64,000 bases of DNA from Bacteroidetes bacterium GWF2_38_335 (GTDB taxonomy: Bacteria > Bacteroidota > Bacteroidia > Bacteroidales > GWF2-38-335). The stretch is taken from positions 62,001-126,000 of the forward strand of contig MEOH01000011.1 of NCBI GenBank assembly GCA_001769535.1, read 5' to 3'. The notes under the pieces were generated by a model. It was not told where the DNA came from and searched no databases. It worked only from the letters and a program-made list of their open reading frames with translations. The translations under genes and the position numbers were made by a program. This document shows, in pieces, positions 61,101 through 64,000 of the stretch. Within the stretch, counting starts at the first letter, position 1. The number at the start of each line of letters is the position of its first letter.

Positions 61101-64000
61101 GGGAAGCTCATTTTCAGGAGGTATCAACGGAAAAATAAAGATTCCGACCGAAATCGAGGCAGGAGCCAACATGATCCTTGGAAACAGGGAAGGACTGAAG
61201 TTCTGGTATTTCGATGCATGGTTCAACGACAGGCAGGGCACCGGATTGCCTGTTGGAAACCTGTTCAATATCACCGCTATGGAAGGCCGTATCTATCACC
61301 ATATGGCAAAAGCCGAAGGTGAATTCGTCATTGACCCGTCACTGGCTTTTGGCGGTGCTTTATATATGCAGATTATTGATCCGTCGGGCGGACGACTATT
61401 TGCCGCCGATATCGGAGCAGAGCTAAAGGTTTATGAAGATGGTGAATTTACTCTTGGAATGGATGGCGATGTTGCTGTCCTGAATAAAAATACACGTACT
61501 CCGGGTGCTGGCGGAATTGTTTCTGCTGTTGGTGAGCAAATCGTCAATGAAGTTATTGAATCTGTTGGTCCTTTGTCATTATCGCTCGATATTAATGGTG
61601 GTACGCTTACTGTTGAAGCACAGAGTCTGAAAGCCGGCTCCCTTCAGTACACAAAAAGCGATTATTCTTTTGGCGTTTCTGCTGATGTATCTTCAACACC
61701 TAGTCTGGGCTTCAATTTTGCCAAAGGAAGCACAAACTTTAATATTAATGCCGATGCTGCCGGGGAGTTTGACCTTGGCGTCGGTTTCAACGGCAATCAG
61801 GTAGGACTTGGAATCAGCGGAACCAATGGCGGTAACCTTAATTTCAATATCGGAGGTGCTGTACTCAATGCAGACATCAACCGTGCCAATAAAACTGGTA
61901 ACTTCCTGTTTGGGTACGACGGAAAAGAAATTGGGATCGGTGTAACCCCGAACAGTGGTTCACTCAGCTTAAAACTTTCACCCACTAGAACTTTCAATGC
62001 CGGGTATAATACAGCAGGAACAGCAAATATCGGTTTTCAGTATGATAATAATATATTCAGCTTAGAAGGGGATAAAGTCGAAAAATCCGGACGTTTGGCA
62101 ATGACTCTGGGCAGTATGGAACTTGACTTATCGGCCAATGCAACTGAAAAATCAGCATCCCTGCTTTTCAATTATCCCGGAATTGGCATTGATATTTCCG
62201 GCAAAAAAGATGTTGGTGGCGCCTTTCATCTAGCTACCACTGATTTTAATGTAGATGTGGAATGTGATCTCCCCTCAAAAACAGGATCACTGGGTTTTTC
62301 TTTCGATGGAGGCAATAAAGCTTTTCACGCCGGACTTGATGGCGGGTCACAGGGTTCACTGAGTTTCAAGAACGGGTCACAGGAGTTTGGAATATCAGGA
62401 AATGCTGATGGTTCGGCTGGCAGTGTAAGCTATAAAGACGGAACAAATGAGTTTTCTGTTGCTGCTGACCGTATTGCACGAACAGGATCACTCACTTTAA
62501 TGTTAGGCGGAAACGGCATCTCTTCAGCACTCACACCCGATTCGGCCTTTGTTAATTTCAACTATAACAATTATTTATTCAGCGCCGGAGCATCATCTGC
62601 CGGAACAGGTGGATTGAATTACAGTGATGGCAGCAATTCCTTTGGAATCTATGGAAACCCCTCACAAAAAAGAGGTTCCTTTGACCTGCAATGGAGTGGC
62701 AACCAGGTGGCCCTGTCAACCGATATACCAAACAACGAACATTCCATCAAAGTGGATGTAGGTGAGTTTTTACTTGATGGGAAAATAAGCAATGAATCTG
62801 ATGAGCTTTCTGTTGGATACCAGAATTACCTCGTAAAGCTTGCTAAAACACAGAGCAGCGCAGGCTCTGGCGGGGCAGCCGGCAGCGTTTCCTATGCCGA
62901 TGGCACAAATAATATTGCCCTCAATGCTGATCCCGATGCCAATTCCGGTTCTTTGGTTATTGACCTGAATGGTAATGGAGTTAACTCTTCCGTAAACAAT
63001 GACACTGCTTTTTTGAATTTAAACTATGAGGGATATGCTTTTTCAACCGGAGTTTCGGCCGAAGGATCAGGAGCAGTCAAGTTTTCCGGTCCGGGTAATT
63101 CATTCAGCTTAAGCGGAAACCCAAGTCAGCAAAAAGGTGCCGTTGATCTTACCTTTGGCAGTAATCACATTGCCGTTAGTACTGATATTCCCGATCAGCA
63201 ACATTCCATAAATGTTGAATCTTCAGGTGTTACATTCAGTGCATCAACTTCCCCTACAGATAAGTCAATTGATGCAAGCTATAATGGCTATGCGGTTCAT
63301 GCAAGCAAAAAATCGGACGATTATCTGGTGGGGCTCACAATGGATGGAAAATCCATTGAAGGTGGTATAGAAAGCGGTGTTCCTCATGTGGCTTATTCCG
63401 ACGAAAACCTTGAAGTAAGCATCAGCACCGAAAAGATCATTCTTTCAGCCGGTGGAAATACCATGAATGTAACCGCAGATGGTATTACAGTGAATGGCTC
63501 ATCAGTCGAAGAGTTTTTAAGCACCGTCAATGCCAGTTTCACCGTAGCTGTTGGATCGGTTAACACAACCGTTGAACTTAATTCGGGTGTATATTCAGTC
63601 CTCTTTGCAAGCAATGGAAACAGTTTCAGGATTACAACCTCGGATTTTTCAAACGGTTCGCTGCTGCTGACAGTTAACGGTAACAACATCGGACTGACCC
63701 GTGAAAGCGGAAAATATACCCTGACAGTAAACGATATTGAGGCCAGTTATGAGCCCGGAATAATATCACTTAAAAAGGGATCAGAAAGACAGCTCATGCT
63801 CAATGGCGATGTCCTGAGCGTGGCTTACGACGGATATAATATGTCAGTTTCTCCATCTGAATTCAATTATTCTGATGGTCAGAATACAGCTAAGCTTTCC
63901 TCTGAAGGACTGGCGCTTGCCAAAGATGACAAAGAGCTTTTCGTCGGACCTGAAAAGTTCGGACTGAAACTGGGAACAGGAAAAAGTCTGGATCTCACAA
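58144..64000 (+). CDS. Giant repetitive surface protein, 3' end beyond window
   Basis: An open frame from ATG 58144 to the window edge gives 1952 residues without a stop. A signal peptide (FFVFFLIGNSIKAQ) is followed by an N-terminal beta-domain (ALQAFV-type start, then LNDLNEPSWNVRLIISIEGQ and LAPYLDINNLNLQGIS). Fibronectin III-like segments follow (NIYFHWEL, KMFSWETSDKAVPGQEF, VWEVRAST). From about residue 1150 it is Gly/Ser/Asn-rich repetitive beta structure (GSLSFKNGSQEFGISGN type). It is probably secreted and surface-bound, perhaps by the T9SS and the barrel encoded just before it. Exact role unknown. Confidence 0.85.
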   Translation, partial: MSFKSKIRSALLCFFVFFLIGNSIKAQMMPVGVNVIINPPSSPYIADYYSMESAGLQAFVTLNDLNEPSWNVRLIISIEGQGIVIETKKTYVPPVPITLLPGVPQVIQGSDLAPYLDINNLNLQGISATTLQNGKLPEGVYQFCVQALDYNSGTPLSISACSPAFIFFENPPVLLVPACESSIQPTNPQNIYFHWELAGGSSPTIAATSQYKLFVYELTDESENPYFAVQNNKALLIFESEFQQGTSQTIDFGMSNSAPLIPGKRYIYKVRALDADGKNIYKNDGYSEYCWFYYGYPSDGIINLTAPSEAHIFSRMENKMFSWETSDKAVPGQEFSYVLTIKEKNPGQTNERAMDQNPEWTSVNLPTSTSVNGGDYLLTQELEFGKNYVWEVRASTGAQQVAISPVHDFFSPSVMEQFLAGNFPVKILTMTSFDKSGDTYNNLTGRGRIQLSEDPDDFADVDFSNITVVDYSGTMIMTNGSFSIDLSSREPKELQGILPENGSAFFYYNNGLVDNSGLKINGRIEWPFPHATTSPDLQTVKSKTASFVLNSQFLLNGQVNIDEARAFTLLEPDGLVISLDATTQFNLSSDRFSLKLNGNILAGSQVRTNNGNPFSVRMNQQTQLYYFNVDNLLITSSNFIAPIEALNIGLMPKAAVIDLSDEVSPDKMASNPSWKGLYFPEFQVRLFSSQFDNSNQVVLPSNIDFHEDITMFEFWVANQGLQFNYEFSTSESGIMFNKFKTALTGKIKITDNIVSDSYFRGAVKIPLINEQDNFTFEIPLNNDGLQSGFLNEDLTLREIVFNPFGGENRVNVSITRAVFADNERIDMEINAELVGFAAEVNNINDFRIYGDNVIGIGSRNGAKELDTRVNGTYKGFNAYITDVGASLFNGNYVFSYIAEMDLGDDVTGQDGPPLLSVSSVSPVGSGVELPSFSVSNPQPEPAINVPTDPEAATSQTITSVEMFIGINNSVVEINGYLKLRANDPVWGSSFSGGINGKIKIPTEIEAGANMILGNREGLKFWYFDAWFNDRQGTGLPVGNLFNITAMEGRIYHHMAKAEGEFVIDPSLAFGGALYMQIIDPSGGRLFAADIGAELKVYEDGEFTLGMDGDVAVLNKNTRTPGAGGIVSAVGEQIVNEVIESVGPLSLSLDINGGTLTVEAQSLKAGSLQYTKSDYSFGVSADVSSTPSLGFNFAKGSTNFNINADAAGEFDLGVGFNGNQVGLGISGTNGGNLNFNIGGAVLNADINRANKTGNFLFGYDGKEIGIGVTPNSGSLSLKLSPTRTFNAGYNTAGTANIGFQYDNNIFSLEGDKVEKSGRLAMTLGSMELDLSANATEKSASLLFNYPGIGIDISGKKDVGGAFHLATTDFNVDVECDLPSKTGSLGFSFDGGNKAFHAGLDGGSQGSLSFKNGSQEFGISGNADGSAGSVSYKDGTNEFSVAADRIARTGSLTLMLGGNGISSALTPDSAFVNFNYNNYLFSAGASSAGTGGLNYSDGSNSFGIYGNPSQKRGSFDLQWSGNQVALSTDIPNNEHSIKVDVGEFLLDGKISNESDELSVGYQNYLVKLAKTQSSAGSGGAAGSVSYADGTNNIALNADPDANSGSLVIDLNGNGVNSSVNNDTAFLNLNYEGYAFSTGVSAEGSGAVKFSGPGNSFSLSGNPSQQKGAVDLTFGSNHIAVSTDIPDQQHSINVESSGVTFSASTSPTDKSIDASYNGYAVHASKKSDDYLVGLTMDGKSIEGGIESGVPHVAYSDENLEVSISTEKIILSAGGNTMNVTADGITVNGSSVEEFLSTVNASFTVAVGSVNTTVELNSGVYSVLFASNGNSFRITTSDFSNGSLLLTVNGNNIGLTRESGKYTLTVNDIEASYEPGIISLKKGSERQLMLNGDVLSVAYDGYNMSVSPSEFNYSDGQNTAKLSSEGLALAKDDKELFVGPEKFGLKLGTGKSLDLT
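62545..63219 (+). repeat. Internal protein repeat of about 154 residues in the giant surface protein
   Basis: Two copies align in frame, starting at 62545 and 63007 (residues 1468 and 1622). They share AFxNxNYxxYxFSxG, then a segment ending GNPSQ, and VALSTDIPNNEHSI against IAVSTDIPDQQHSI. The period is 462 bp. Confidence 0.75.

Noticed and set aside
61098-61322. Alternative frames in the giant surface gene
   Set aside because: Short frames on both strands arise from the Gly/Ser-rich codons of the long open frame; none has signal, motif or spacing support.

Overview
The window reads as chromosomal DNA of an AT-rich member of the Bacteroidota, probably an anaerobic or microaerophilic Bacteroidales/Marinilabiliales-type organism. 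The evidence is type IX secretion C-terminal sorting domains on several exported proteins, families largely confined to the phylum (DUF3822, DUF4924, the SpoIIM/DUF4129/DUF4350/MoxR/DUF58 operon, RRM proteins with Gly-rich tails), promoters fitting the TTTG / TAnnTTTG pattern, and redox enzymes of anaerobic type (aldehyde:ferredoxin oxidoreductase, many 4Fe-4S proteins). The taxon is inferred from gene content only; no rRNA is present.

Layout. 1-1330: 5' part of a type IX-secreted protein running off the left edge. 1478-4745: small accessory island (DUF4248-like HTH, remnant of an RHS/YD-repeat protein, excisionase-like HTH with an operator-like cluster, zinc-ribbon protein, tiny membrane protein, unknown 377-aa protein) ending beside a tRNA-Gln. 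5353-12812: exported protein, then a minus-strand block with aldehyde ferredoxin oxidoreductase, esterase, lipoprotein carbonic anhydrase, unknown envelope proteins and an acetyltransferase. 13079-19789: plus-strand block with a TfoX C-domain protein, acetyltransferase, SBBP-repeat secreted protein, ketopantoate reductase, serine beta-lactamase-fold lipoprotein and a lipoprotein carrying an isolated SecD P1-like domain. 19998-23933: rsmD/DUF3822, a membrane protein and a RecD-like helicase, separated by palindromic intergenic elements.

The two most interesting loci follow. At 24350-28723 four tightly packed genes encode a small exported protein, a NapH/NosR-like membrane 4Fe-4S protein, a predicted outer-membrane barrel, and a predicted Tat-exported lipoprotein with sixteen Cys-rich ferredoxin motifs. 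I infer an electron conduit through the envelope built on ferredoxin clusters instead of haem. At 33205-35361 four tiny lipoproteins, three of them carrying KYG motifs, lie immediately upstream of a radical SAM/SPASM enzyme. This matches the rSAM/lipoprotein systems known at family level in Bacteroidota, whose product is not known to me. An M28/PDZ peptidase precedes it by 10 bp.

The remainder holds a MATE transporter, a 1076-aa fusion of the three subunits seen in HcnABC/proline-dehydrogenase-type enzymes with two added 4Fe-4S motifs (36871-40101), a YwqK/TonB-C protein, the RDD and SpoIIM-MoxR-DUF58 membrane operon (41653-48687), an RRM protein, a GH3/beta-lactamase fusion next to an M23/LysM peptidase, a polytopic glycosyltransferase-like protein, and a predicted barrel followed by a giant repetitive surface protein (at least 1952 residues) that runs off the right edge. 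All functional calls come from reading the sequence; no database search was run.
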